Made by a program: the position numbers and the translations under genes
Source: Rhodospirillales bacterium
Lineage (GTDB): Bacteria; Pseudomonadota; Alphaproteobacteria; TMED109
Reading direction: 5' to 3'
Length of the DNA: 64,000 nt
Assembly: GCA_028824295.1 (NCBI GenBank)
Contig: JAPPED010000003.1
Span: 248,001 to 312,000 of the forward strand
The notes under the pieces: generated by a model
What the model saw: the letters and a program-made list of their open reading frames with translations, nothing else
Databases searched by the model: none
What the model was told of the DNA's origin: nothing
In this document: positions 17,339-24,987 of the stretch, piece by piece
How the letters are laid out: the number at the start of each line of letters is the position of its first letter
How positions within the stretch are numbered: the stretch's first letter is position 1

Positions 17339-19063
17339 TCAGACCTTCGAACGGCTGCCCCTGAGCCCGTCGAGCCAAATTCCGCTCAGGAACCAGGAGT
17401 ATGCCCAGGTGCCCACGAGAATCAGGGCAAAGGCCACGACGATGTCGCTTGTGCTTCCGTCGAGCGAAAAGGCGGGTACGTAGCCGAAGACGAAGGGGGC
17501 CAGATAGAGGAACTTGGCAAACCTGAAGGCGGAGAAGGCCGTCTTCCACATGTTCGCCTTGGCGATCGCGGCACCGGTGAAGGCCGCGATGCAGACCGGG
17601 GGCGTGACGTTCGAATCCTGTGACAGCCAGTAGACGATCATGTGCGCGGCGATGGGGTTCACGCCGAGCTCGGTGAGCGGGGGCACGGCCACCACCGCGG
17701 TGATGAGATAGGCGGCGGTCACGGGCACGCCCATACCGAGGATCAGTGACGCGAGGGCAATGAGCAGGATGGTCAGCCAGAGCCGGCCGTCCGCCAAGGC
17801 GATCACGATATCCGCGAAGGTGAGCACCAGCCCGCTGTACGTGAGCACGCCGATGATGATGCCGATCACACCGACCGTGGCGCCGATCTTGAGGCTGTTC
17901 TGCGCGCCGGTTCGGGCGGCCTCAAGGAAGCGTCTGGGGCCGATCCGCGTGTCCCTCCGAACCCAGCTCACGGCGACGCAGGTGAAGAGGCCGAGGATGG
18001 CGGAATAGCCCGGCGAGAAGCCCATCAACATCAGGACGGTGATGACGACGAGCGGCAGACAGTAGTACCAGCCCCGACGGAAAATCAGTCCGGCCGACGT
18101 CTCCGACTTCTCCCCCCTGATTCCGTGGCGCTTGGCCTCGTAATGCACCATCACGAAAACACTGAAGAAGTACAGGAGGGCCGGGCCCACGGCGATAAGC
18201 ATGATGGTCGAGTAGGGCTCGCCGGTGAGTTCGGCCATGATGAACCCGCCGGCGCCCATGATGGGCGGCAGGAACATGCCGCCGATGGATGCCGCGGGCT
18301 CGATGCCGCCGGCAACATGGGGCTTGAACCCGGCTTTCTTCATCATCGGGATCGTGAAGTTCCCGGTCGACACCGTGTTGGCGATGGCGCTGCCGGAAAT
18401 GGATCCGAAGAGGCCGCTGGCGATCACGGAAACCTTGGCGGGTCCGCCGATCCTGTGTCCGACGGCCGCCAGCGGGAAGTCCACGAAGAAGCGCTGGGCC
18501 CCACTCGCTTCGAGGTAGGCCCCGAAGATGACGAACAGGATCACGTAGGTCGCCAGCACGTTGGCCATGATCCCGAACACACCGTCGCTCTTGTAAAAGA
18601 TGCTAGTGCAGAGCTCGGGAAAGGTGTCTCCCGCGTGCGAGATGAGCTCGGGCGCGTACTCCCCGTAGACGCCGTAGATCAGCATGATGACGCTGAGCAC
18701 GACGAAGACGTTGCCGACGACCCGGCGCGCCAGCTCGATCCCCAGCAGGACACCCGCCATGGCGATCCACTGATCGAGTTCTGTCTCGGCGCCGACCCGG
18801 TAGTTGATGGCTTCGAAGTTCCACATCCAGTACCCGATGCAGATGATGGACGCGGCGATCAGCAGGTAGTCGCAGACCCTGCCGAGCCGGCTCCGGGACC
18901 GGTACAGGAGGAACACGAGAACGTAGGTGATGAGGACGTAGATGCCGCGGTGAAACTGCGTCGCGGCCGGGTCGAGTACGGCCGCGTACGAGTAGAATCC
19001 GACGAGGCCAAGCGACAGGCCGTCGAAGATCCATCGCTCGCCGCGATTCAGGTCATCGAACAT
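17339..19063 (-). CDS. TRAP transporter fused permease (DctQM-type, TAXI subfamily)
   Basis: A 574-aa integral membrane protein combining the small (Q, about residues 1-160) and large (M, about 170-570) permease subunits. IASGLFGSISGSAIANTVST and AASIGGMFLPPIMGAGGF are diagnostic of DctM proteins in fused TAXI-type systems. It imports organic acids or similar solutes with a sodium gradient using a periplasmic TAXI-type binding protein. No binding protein is adjacent; the only one in the window is about 12 kb away at 31301, so pairing is a guess. Substrate unknown. Confidence 0.93.
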   Translation of the reverse strand: MFDDLNRGERWIFDGLSLGLVGFYSYAAVLDPAATQFHRGIYVLITYVLVFLLYRSRSRLGRVCDYLLIAASIICIGYWMWNFEAINYRVGAETELDQWIAMAGVLLGIELARRVVGNVFVVLSVIMLIYGVYGEYAPELISHAGDTFPELCTSIFYKSDGVFGIMANVLATYVILFVIFGAYLEASGAQRFFVDFPLAAVGHRIGGPAKVSVIASGLFGSISGSAIANTVSTGNFTIPMMKKAGFKPHVAGGIEPAASIGGMFLPPIMGAGGFIMAELTGEPYSTIMLIAVGPALLYFFSVFVMVHYEAKRHGIRGEKSETSAGLIFRRGWYYCLPLVVITVLMLMGFSPGYSAILGLFTCVAVSWVRRDTRIGPRRFLEAARTGAQNSLKIGATVGVIGIIIGVLTYSGLVLTFADIVIALADGRLWLTILLIALASLILGMGVPVTAAYLITAVVAVPPLTELGVNPIAAHMIVYWLSQDSNVTPPVCIAAFTGAAIAKANMWKTAFSAFRFAKFLYLAPFVFGYVPAFSLDGSTSDIVVAFALILVGTWAYSWFLSGIWLDGLRGSRSKV

Positions 19064-19190
19064 CTTCCGGGCATTATGGCCGACCAGTCCTCACAACATG
19101 AAAGGACTTTAATCACATGTTTTGGAGGGCTTTGGCGGATCAACGTATGGCATGGGATTCGGAGGCACATGTACCAGGTGCAATAGTTTG

Positions 19191-19212
19191 CTTTCGGACT
19201 CATATCCGAAAG
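19191..19212. repeat. 8-bp perfect inverted repeat CTTTCGGA/TCCGAAAG with nearby half-sites
   Basis: CTTTCGGA at 19191-19198 and TCCGAAAG at 19205-19212 flank a 6-nt loop; CCGAAAG recurs at 19216-19222 and CTTCGGA at 19231-19237. It lies in the 252-bp gap between the TRAP permease start (19063) and the 3' end of the TPR-ATPase gene (19316). No T-run follows on the minus strand, so a regulator site for the TRAP gene is as likely as a terminator. Confidence 0.4.
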
Positions 19213-19315
19213 TGCCCGAAAGTCAGGCTGCTTCGGATACCTGTTGACGGGTCCGCGGATCGGCCGTTGTCCACGCTTCCGTGAATGGCACCATGAGAAA
19301 AGTCCCTCTTGAGGG

Positions 19316-22237
19316 TTACGCTAGGTTGCCAGGCTCCCGCGGTGGGTTCTCCGAACGTGGCTGCAGCCGCTCTTCCAGCAGTTGCCGTTGTTCAAGCGGC
19401 ACGCTCAGCAAGTGTTTCTCGTCTCCCGTCTTGGTGTACCGCGTCGCCGCCTGGAGCATTGCGACGGGGATGCGGCAGTCGGGGACGTCGACGAGTACAT
19501 CGGCGGCTTCCTGCAAGGCGCTCTCCCAGTCGTCGAGCGATCCGCCAAAGCCGTGCGCAACGTACTCCTTGAGGAAGCCGGTCAGGACGGGGCCGACTAG
19601 GCTGCGGTCCGTCCAGCGCGGCGACAGGTACTGAAGTTTCGCCAAGCCTTGAGGGAGATGCTGTGGACCGAAATTGCGTACCGACTCCGACAGGATCGCC
19701 ACGGTGGCATCAAGATGCAGCCTTTCGTCGGTTTCGAATTCTTCAGGAACTAATGTCGTTCCGAGCTCGCCCAGCGCCACGTCCAGCGGCTCTCTGGCGG
19801 CAACCGCCTGGGCACGCAGCAGGCGGCCCAGGAGCGCCCTTCCCGGCAGGGCTTCGATCCCGGAAGCACTTTCTGCAGCCGCTTCCAGGTTGCCCTCGTC
19901 GATCTGGAGTCGGGTACGTTCGACCCAAAGGTCCAGGTCGTCGGGTACCAGTTCCGCGACCCGCGCGAGGTACCGCTTCGCCGAAGTGAGATCTCCGGTA
20001 GCGCGCACTTGCGAAGCGGCGGCGAGGAGCACCTTGTGGTCGTCGAAGCGCAGGAGCTGGTCAAATGCTTCGGCGGCAGGACGGCCGAGCCTGAGCAAGG
20101 CTTCGCCGCGGACGACGTAGGGATGGCGATGATCCGGGTCGATCTCGATGAGGCGATCCGCCACTTCGATGGCTTCTTCCCACCGGCCCGAAAGGAGCAG
20201 GGAATCGGCCAGTCGGCGATGGGCGAACACGGCGTTCGGCACCTGGGATACAGCCTGACGAAGGTCTGCAACCGCCCGGTCGTAATCCTCCATGTCGAAG
20301 AGAATCAAACCTCGCAGATGGCGCGCCTCGAGAATGCCGTCGTCGATATCCAAAGCCTTGTTGACGAGCTCGAGGGCTTGGTCCAGACGGTTGCGGGCGC
20401 GGAAGAAATTTGATGCCTTAAGAAGCGCGATCGGTTCGCCGGGCGCGAGTTGCACCAGTTCGTTTGCGTGGGTTTCCGCTTCCTCAAGCCGGCCGAGCCT
20501 GGCCAGGGTTTGGATCATTTGGTCGAGGCCGCGCCAATGGTCGGGGTCCCGGTCGAGCACGGCTTGAGCCTCCTCGATCGATTCCTCGAATCGGTCGAGC
20601 CCCCGCAGGACATCGGCGCGAAGACAGGTAAAGGCGGGGTCATCCTTGAGCGTGAGGGCCTGATCGACGGCGAGGAGCGCCTCGGCGAACTGCTCCTCCA
20701 GCCGATACGTGCAAGCCAGTGCGAAATGGACGAGAGCGTCGTCCGGATGGGCAGCGATTGCTTGCCGGCCGGCGGCGATCGCGGACTGGGTCCCTTGCTG
20801 CTCCAGGAGGGCGCTCACCCACAAGACATAGTCCGTGGCGGCCCCGCGATCCCTCACCAGGGATTCCTGGATCGCCGCCAGGCCCTGGGAGTCGCCGGCC
20901 TCCAGACATCGGCGCGCTTCATCGTCCAGTGCGTTCACGAAGGGGTCGTAGCAATCCGCAAGGGAGCATCGGACGGCCTCCTCTACATGCAGGCGATCCA
21001 GATCAATGCCGGGTCCGTGGCGTCGGAACGCGTCCTGGCGCCGTACCAGTTCCCGGGTGGAGAACCAATGGCGAAGGAACTCGACGAACAGACGAAAGTG
21101 CTGGGTCTTGTTGTCCTTGACCTCGATGCAAATGCGCATCAATGGCTCGGAGAGTTCACAGAACGTGTTGCGTCCCGAACGCATGCGGCTGACGAAGCCG
21201 GCAGCCTCGAGTCCGCCAATCTGCTTGGCGGCGGTCTGGTGCGACATCAGGCAGGGCGTCGCGATGTCCTTGATGGCCGTCGGCACGCCCTCGAGGCACA
21301 GGTACTCGACGATCTTGCGTTGCGCCGGGGGGAGCTGGCGCATCCTGTCCTGGTAGTAGGGCGTCAGGTCGTCGACCATCTGCATGAACGGCCCGACGAG
21401 GTCCTCGAGCGACTCCTGGTCGAGGAAGTCGGACAGGACGACGTAAGCCCGGTAGTTTCCGGCGGCTAGGTGGTGGACGGCACGCGCCCGGGCCCGGCCG
21501 ACAGGTGTGCGGAGAAAGGCGGCAAGCTCCGCCTTGCCGTCGTGCAGGGCCTTCCTGGCGAGCACCTCAAGGCCGGTCTCAAAATCGATCTTTTCCAGGG
21601 CGCGGACGGTGAAGAACCCGTAGAACGGATGGTCCTGCAGCGAGAGGGTGGCGAACAGTGACGGGGTGGAGGCCACGATGGCCCAGTTGCCATCCTCCTG
21701 GATGGTGGCGCGCCACCGTTTCTGTCCCTCGTCGTCCAGACCGTCGAACAGGTCCACGAGGTTCTCGCAGAGAAGCAGGAGCGTCTTGCCTCGGGTGCAC
21801 TGCCGGAGCAGACCGAGCGCCAGCGCTTCCGCCTCGGCCGGGTCCTTCGAGAACCGGTCGTAGATCTTCGCGATGTCGGCTTCGAGGTCGGGAGCCTGGT
21901 CCGCCATGGCCCGGAGGATGCGGACGACGAGGTCGAGGTACGAGGCGACGCCCCACTCCTCCTCATTGAGGACGGCGATGACGACGTGGTCACCGGCGTC
22001 GTCTGCTCGGAGTCGCTCCAGCAAGCGATGGTAAGCAAGGGCAAGCAGGTGGGTTTTCCCCGCCCCTCTCGGGCCGACCAGGAGGATGTAGTGCTTCTCC
22101 GGGGACTGAACTGACCGGGTAATGCGGGACAGGACGTCCTCCATGACATCCTGACGCCCGACAAACAGGGCTTCGAGCGATTCACGGTCCATGTTCCCCG
22201 GGCTGTAGCGCGAGCCGCGCAGGAATCCCTCTCTCAT
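19316..22237 (-). CDS. STAND-like P-loop ATPase with winged helix and TPR array
   Basis: A 973-aa protein. The N-terminal ATPase (about 15-290) has GRQDVMEDVL upstream of the P-loop VGPRGAGKTHLL, a Walker-B-like LLLLCENLVDLFD, and a sensor stretch with PFYGFFTVRALEKI. A winged-helix region follows (about 300-385, IVEYLCLEGVPTAIKDIA). From about 470 to 800 come roughly eight TPR-like helical repeats, with LAPGE and IDPDHR inter-repeat turns. This is the build of signal-sensing STAND NTPases, where the repeats bind a trigger or partner. No nuclease, TIR, protease or membrane effector domain is visible. The ATG at 22237 overlaps the stop of the partner ATPase (ATGA). Role unproven; a stress or defence switch is an inference. 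Confidence 0.8.
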   Translation of the reverse strand: MREGFLRGSRYSPGNMDRESLEALFVGRQDVMEDVLSRITRSVQSPEKHYILLVGPRGAGKTHLLALAYHRLLERLRADDAGDHVVIAVLNEEEWGVASYLDLVVRILRAMADQAPDLEADIAKIYDRFSKDPAEAEALALGLLRQCTRGKTLLLLCENLVDLFDGLDDEGQKRWRATIQEDGNWAIVASTPSLFATLSLQDHPFYGFFTVRALEKIDFETGLEVLARKALHDGKAELAAFLRTPVGRARARAVHHLAAGNYRAYVVLSDFLDQESLEDLVGPFMQMVDDLTPYYQDRMRQLPPAQRKIVEYLCLEGVPTAIKDIATPCLMSHQTAAKQIGGLEAAGFVSRMRSGRNTFCELSEPLMRICIEVKDNKTQHFRLFVEFLRHWFSTRELVRRQDAFRRHGPGIDLDRLHVEEAVRCSLADCYDPFVNALDDEARRCLEAGDSQGLAAIQESLVRDRGAATDYVLWVSALLEQQGTQSAIAAGRQAIAAHPDDALVHFALACTYRLEEQFAEALLAVDQALTLKDDPAFTCLRADVLRGLDRFEESIEEAQAVLDRDPDHWRGLDQMIQTLARLGRLEEAETHANELVQLAPGEPIALLKASNFFRARNRLDQALELVNKALDIDDGILEARHLRGLILFDMEDYDRAVADLRQAVSQVPNAVFAHRRLADSLLLSGRWEEAIEVADRLIEIDPDHRHPYVVRGEALLRLGRPAAEAFDQLLRFDDHKVLLAAASQVRATGDLTSAKRYLARVAELVPDDLDLWVERTRLQIDEGNLEAAAESASGIEALPGRALLGRLLRAQAVAAREPLDVALGELGTTLVPEEFETDERLHLDATVAILSESVRNFGPQHLPQGLAKLQYLSPRWTDRSLVGPVLTGFLKEYVAHGFGGSLDDWESALQEAADVLVDVPDCRIPVAMLQAATRYTKTGDEKHLLSVPLEQRQLLEERLQPRSENPPREPGNLA

Positions 22238-23403
22238 GACCGGGTCTCCTGCCACCACTTCTTGACGAGTTGCCAGCGGAAGTCGAATGCGATTCCCTGA
22301 GTTCCCTTCTTCGGTTCGATGTAGTGGTCCTCGGCCAGGACCGTCAGGATCTGGCGAAGCCGCTCATCGGACAGCGACGGGTCCTTGTGCCGGCACAGGT
22401 TGAGGATGGTCGGCGGAGGGACCGGCGACGGCTGGCCCGCAATCACGTCCAGCACCGTCAGGGCGAGCGATCGGTCGGCGTCGGCATAGTACGAGGACAG
22501 GCGGTCCACGTAGTAGTTGAAGTTGGCCGGGTCGTGCGCGTCGTAGACGAGACGGTCCACGGCGGACGCGACGTCGTCGAGTTCCGGTGGGCGGCGCAGC
22601 TGGTCGAGCTGGTCCGCCACATGGTGGATGTAGTAGGGAAAGCCACCAACCTGCTCGGCGATGCGCCCAGCTAGGACGGGAATCTGGGCCGGGGCGGCAG
22701 GAGTTTCCGCGAGCAGTGCCGCGGCGAGGTCGCAAGTGTCGGACCATGCCATCGGTGGCACCGTGAGCGACAGCATGTCGTTGACGGGCTCGTTGGCGTT
22801 TCCTACCTGGCGCAGTGATCGAAGTACCAGGTGGAGTCCGATTGAGCCGGTGAACAGGAATCGCAGGCGGTCGGCGCGGGCGAGGCGCAGGGCGCGGAGG
22901 TGGTCCAGGAGATGGATGGCCGAGTCGTGCCCCTTCCGACGTTGGAGGTTGTGCAGCATGAGCGGGAGTTCGTCCCACAGCATCAGGACGCGCTTGCCTT
23001 CGGCGGCTCGAATGAGGTCGTCGAAGGCATCGGGAAGAAGCGCCTGCCATGCGTCGTCGCCGGACGGCATTTCGACGCCGGCAATCTTCTTCGGCAGGAG
23101 GCCTGACCACTTGGCGACGAGCGCCTTGAGATGGGGTGTCGTGCCGGCTGACTGCTCGACGGTGCTGTAGATCGAACGGATCAGGTCGGCGATCGAGTGG
23201 ACGGCCTCGAGGTCCTGATAGAGGGCGAGGTAGCCGTCGCGGCATTCGTCCCGCATTTTCAGGACGATGTGCGTTTTGCCGATTCGCCGTTCGGCCGAGA
23301 TCACTAGTCCCTGGCGATCAAGAACGCTCCAGTACCTGGCAATCTCCTTGTCTCTACCGACTACGTCGTCGGTTTGGAGGCGTCCGCCGGGATTGATCTG
23401 CAC
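22234..23403 (-). CDS. AAA/MNS-type ATPase, partner of the TPR ATPase
   Basis: A 389-aa P-loop ATPase of the archaeal-ATPase-like (MNS) group. ISAERRIGKTH is a modified Walker A with Ala for the first Gly, VLMLWDELP is Walker B, and LFTGSIGLH the sensor-1 strand. A C-terminal winged-helix-like segment (about 320-385) ends in KKWWQETRS. The in-frame ATG at 23430 lies inside the predicted -10 box, so I prefer the GTG at 23403, with GGAG about 10 bases upstream. It is the first gene of a two-gene unit with a 4-bp overlap. The two ATPases probably assemble together. Confidence 0.75.
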   Translation of the reverse strand: MQINPGGRLQTDDVVGRDKEIARYWSVLDRQGLVISAERRIGKTHIVLKMRDECRDGYLALYQDLEAVHSIADLIRSIYSTVEQSAGTTPHLKALVAKWSGLLPKKIAGVEMPSGDDAWQALLPDAFDDLIRAAEGKRVLMLWDELPLMLHNLQRRKGHDSAIHLLDHLRALRLARADRLRFLFTGSIGLHLVLRSLRQVGNANEPVNDMLSLTVPPMAWSDTCDLAAALLAETPAAPAQIPVLAGRIAEQVGGFPYYIHHVADQLDQLRRPPELDDVASAVDRLVYDAHDPANFNYYVDRLSSYYADADRSLALTVLDVIAGQPSPVPPPTILNLCRHKDPSLSDERLRQILTVLAEDHYIEPKKGTQGIAFDFRWQLVKKWWQETRS

Positions 23404-23425
23404 GCTGCTTTTCTCCGCGACCAGA

Positions 23426-23464
23426 ATCATACGTCAGTTTAGACGTAAGTCAAATACGACGTAT
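23426..23464 (-). promoter_or_regulatory. Promoter with TACGTC operator half-sites ahead of the ATPase pair
   Basis: Read on the minus strand, TTGACT (23453-23448) and TATGAT (23431-23426) are spaced 16 bp, close to the sigma70 consensus. The inverted repeat TACGTC-N6-GACGTA (23447-23430) fills the spacer exactly. A second palindrome, ATACG-N-CGTAT (23464-23454), abuts the -35 box upstream and contains another TACGTC. A protein bound here would block RNA polymerase, so the ATPase pair is probably repressed until triggered. No regulator gene is adjacent. Confidence 0.65.
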
Positions 23465-24041
23465 GTCATCAGCAGCGCGTGCGAACGTAGTCGAATGCGT
23501 TCAAGCCCGAGCGGAGCGCCGGAAGCACATTGAACCTGTCCGGGGAGTTTGTTCGACTGAAGCTAAGCACCAAAGCGCGCGCGGATCGAACCGCCGCTCA
23601 GAAAGTTGCGGGCGGCACCAAGTAACGCACGGGATATTCCCGCTCGCTATGGACGTGAGCTATAGACCTCCGTGCCACATACATGACCCTCCCACCGCAC
23701 CGCCAGCCAGCAGCGCCCTTATCGGCGTGCGGTCGTGTCGCCTCTATCTTCGGATGCTGGCCTCAGCGGGTGGGTATCTTGATCTGACGGTGTGACAGCT
23801 TGCTGATGGCCGATCGAAACTCCACCAGATTGCCGCCCGGAATTCCTCCGACGAGGACATTGCGGGACATATGGGGCCAATTGATGGAGGACCTGACGGT
23901 CAAGAGCGACGTGTGGGGGCTGCGGCCAACAGCATGTTCCCCTTGGTGCTCGAGCATCCTCGACGGGCGGTGTTTCAGCACTGCCGTGCTGCTGGACGCG
24001 TTGTTCCCGCCTCCGGCGCTCACGGCCGCTCGTGATCCCGA
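23465..24041. other. 577-bp stretch without a recognisable gene
   Basis: The region between the ATPase-pair promoter and the 3' end of the hemerythrin gene has only short overlapping frames of shadow-like composition on both strands. I see no tRNA, repeat or insertion sequence. A decayed gene cannot be excluded. Confidence 0.45.
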
Positions 24042-24449
24042 TCACATGCCTCGGTCATGGAGGAAGGTGTGCAGGCGGGCATCCTTCGTGCGGAAGTGCC
24101 CGCCGAACCATGTTTCCAGCTGCGCGCCCAGATCCGCCTCGAAATCGGCATAGCTGCCTTCCTCGAAGGCGTCCATGATGTCCCTGATGTCGTCCAGCAG
24201 CGTTTCGTGGTCATCCTTGTGGTCCGCGTACTCGTCATATTCCAGTTCGCGCATCACCCGCTCCTCGAGGGCGAAATGCGCGGAAATGCGCGCGTGGATC
24301 TCACCGAGAAATTCGGCCACCGTCTCGCGCGTGGCACCTTCGCCGAGCCGCTCATGGAGCTGGTTGATGAGTTCGATCAGCTCGCGGTGCTCGTGATCGA
24401 CCGCCTCGATCCCGATTTCGAAGGCCTTGCGCCAGGCGATCAGCGCCAT
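24042..24449 (-). CDS. Bacteriohemerythrin
   Basis: A 135-aa single-domain four-helix protein with a complete non-heme di-iron site: His21, His58, Glu62, His77, His81, His118 and Asp123, in the order of bacteriohemerythrins (DHEH, HFALEE, HKDDH, HFRTKD). Such proteins bind O2 or NO reversibly. It is the last gene of the heme-copper oxidoreductase operon, 37 bp after the membrane-anchored protein gene, so supplying or sensing the gaseous substrate of that enzyme is a reasonable guess. The ATG at 24449 gives the canonical N-terminus. Confidence 0.92.
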   Translation of the reverse strand: MALIAWRKAFEIGIEAVDHEHRELIELINQLHERLGEGATRETVAEFLGEIHARISAHFALEERVMRELEYDEYADHKDDHETLLDDIRDIMDAFEEGSYADFEADLGAQLETWFGGHFRTKDARLHTFLHDRGM

Positions 24450-24486
24450 GGCGTCCTCCCGGAGACTGTCCCGTGCACGTCGCCTG

Positions 24487-24987
24487 TCATCGGATGATGA
24501 ATCCCTCGCCGCCGCGGAAATCCACGGCAACGCTCTGCCCGGCGGCAAACTCGACGGCCTTCCGGGCAACATGATCGAACCCTTCGCTACGCCGGGAATC
24601 GCGCAGGCGCAGATCGAGGACGTGACGGCCGGCGGGGAGGGCAAATCGTTCGTAGACGCGCGAAGGGCCGTCCCCGGCAAGCCCCGTCGGCGGCAGCAGC
24701 GCCTGGTACAGCGGCTCCCCGTCGAGGTCGATCTCGAAGCGCAGCTCCACTCGCTCACGCGGGCAGTCCAGCGGACTCCGCATGTTGGCCGCCAATTCCG
24801 CAAGCTCCTCCCGCGTCCGTTTCCGGCATTCGACCTTCCGGGCCCCGCCGTGCGAAAAGCTCACCTTGAGCAATGCCTCCCCCTCGGGGAAATGGCGGAA
24901 GGACGGATTGCCCGAAAAGAACCCGACCGCCGCGACGAAGGCGGCGAGCACGGCGGCTTGGCCCACATACCGGAGCACCCTGATCAT
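24487..24987 (-). CDS. Hypothetical protein with N-terminal membrane anchor, oxidoreductase operon
   Basis: A 166-aa protein with one hydrophobic segment (about residues 5-25, VLRYVGQAAVLAAFVAAVG) and a soluble remainder rich in beta-like stretches, so probably periplasmic and tethered. I do not recognise a family. The ATG at 24987 overlaps the stop of the cytochrome b fusion gene (ATGA), so the two are made together and it may help assemble or anchor that protein. Two cysteines (in VECRKR and LDCPRE) are about 23 residues apart, with no haem motif. Confidence 0.75.
   Translation of the reverse strand: MIRVLRYVGQAAVLAAFVAAVGFFSGNPSFRHFPEGEALLKVSFSHGGARKVECRKRTREELAELAANMRSPLDCPRERVELRFEIDLDGEPLYQALLPPTGLAGDGPSRVYERFALPAGRHVLDLRLRDSRRSEGFDHVARKAVEFAAGQSVAVDFRGGEGFIIR

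Noticed and set aside
17339-19063. Treating the TAXI binding protein at 31301 as the certain partner of the TRAP permease
   Set aside because: They are about 12 kb apart with unrelated operons between them, and other binding proteins may exist outside the window.
19316-23403. Assigning the ATPase pair to a named antiphage system such as Avs
   Set aside because: There is no effector domain and the domain order differs; a name would be unsupported.
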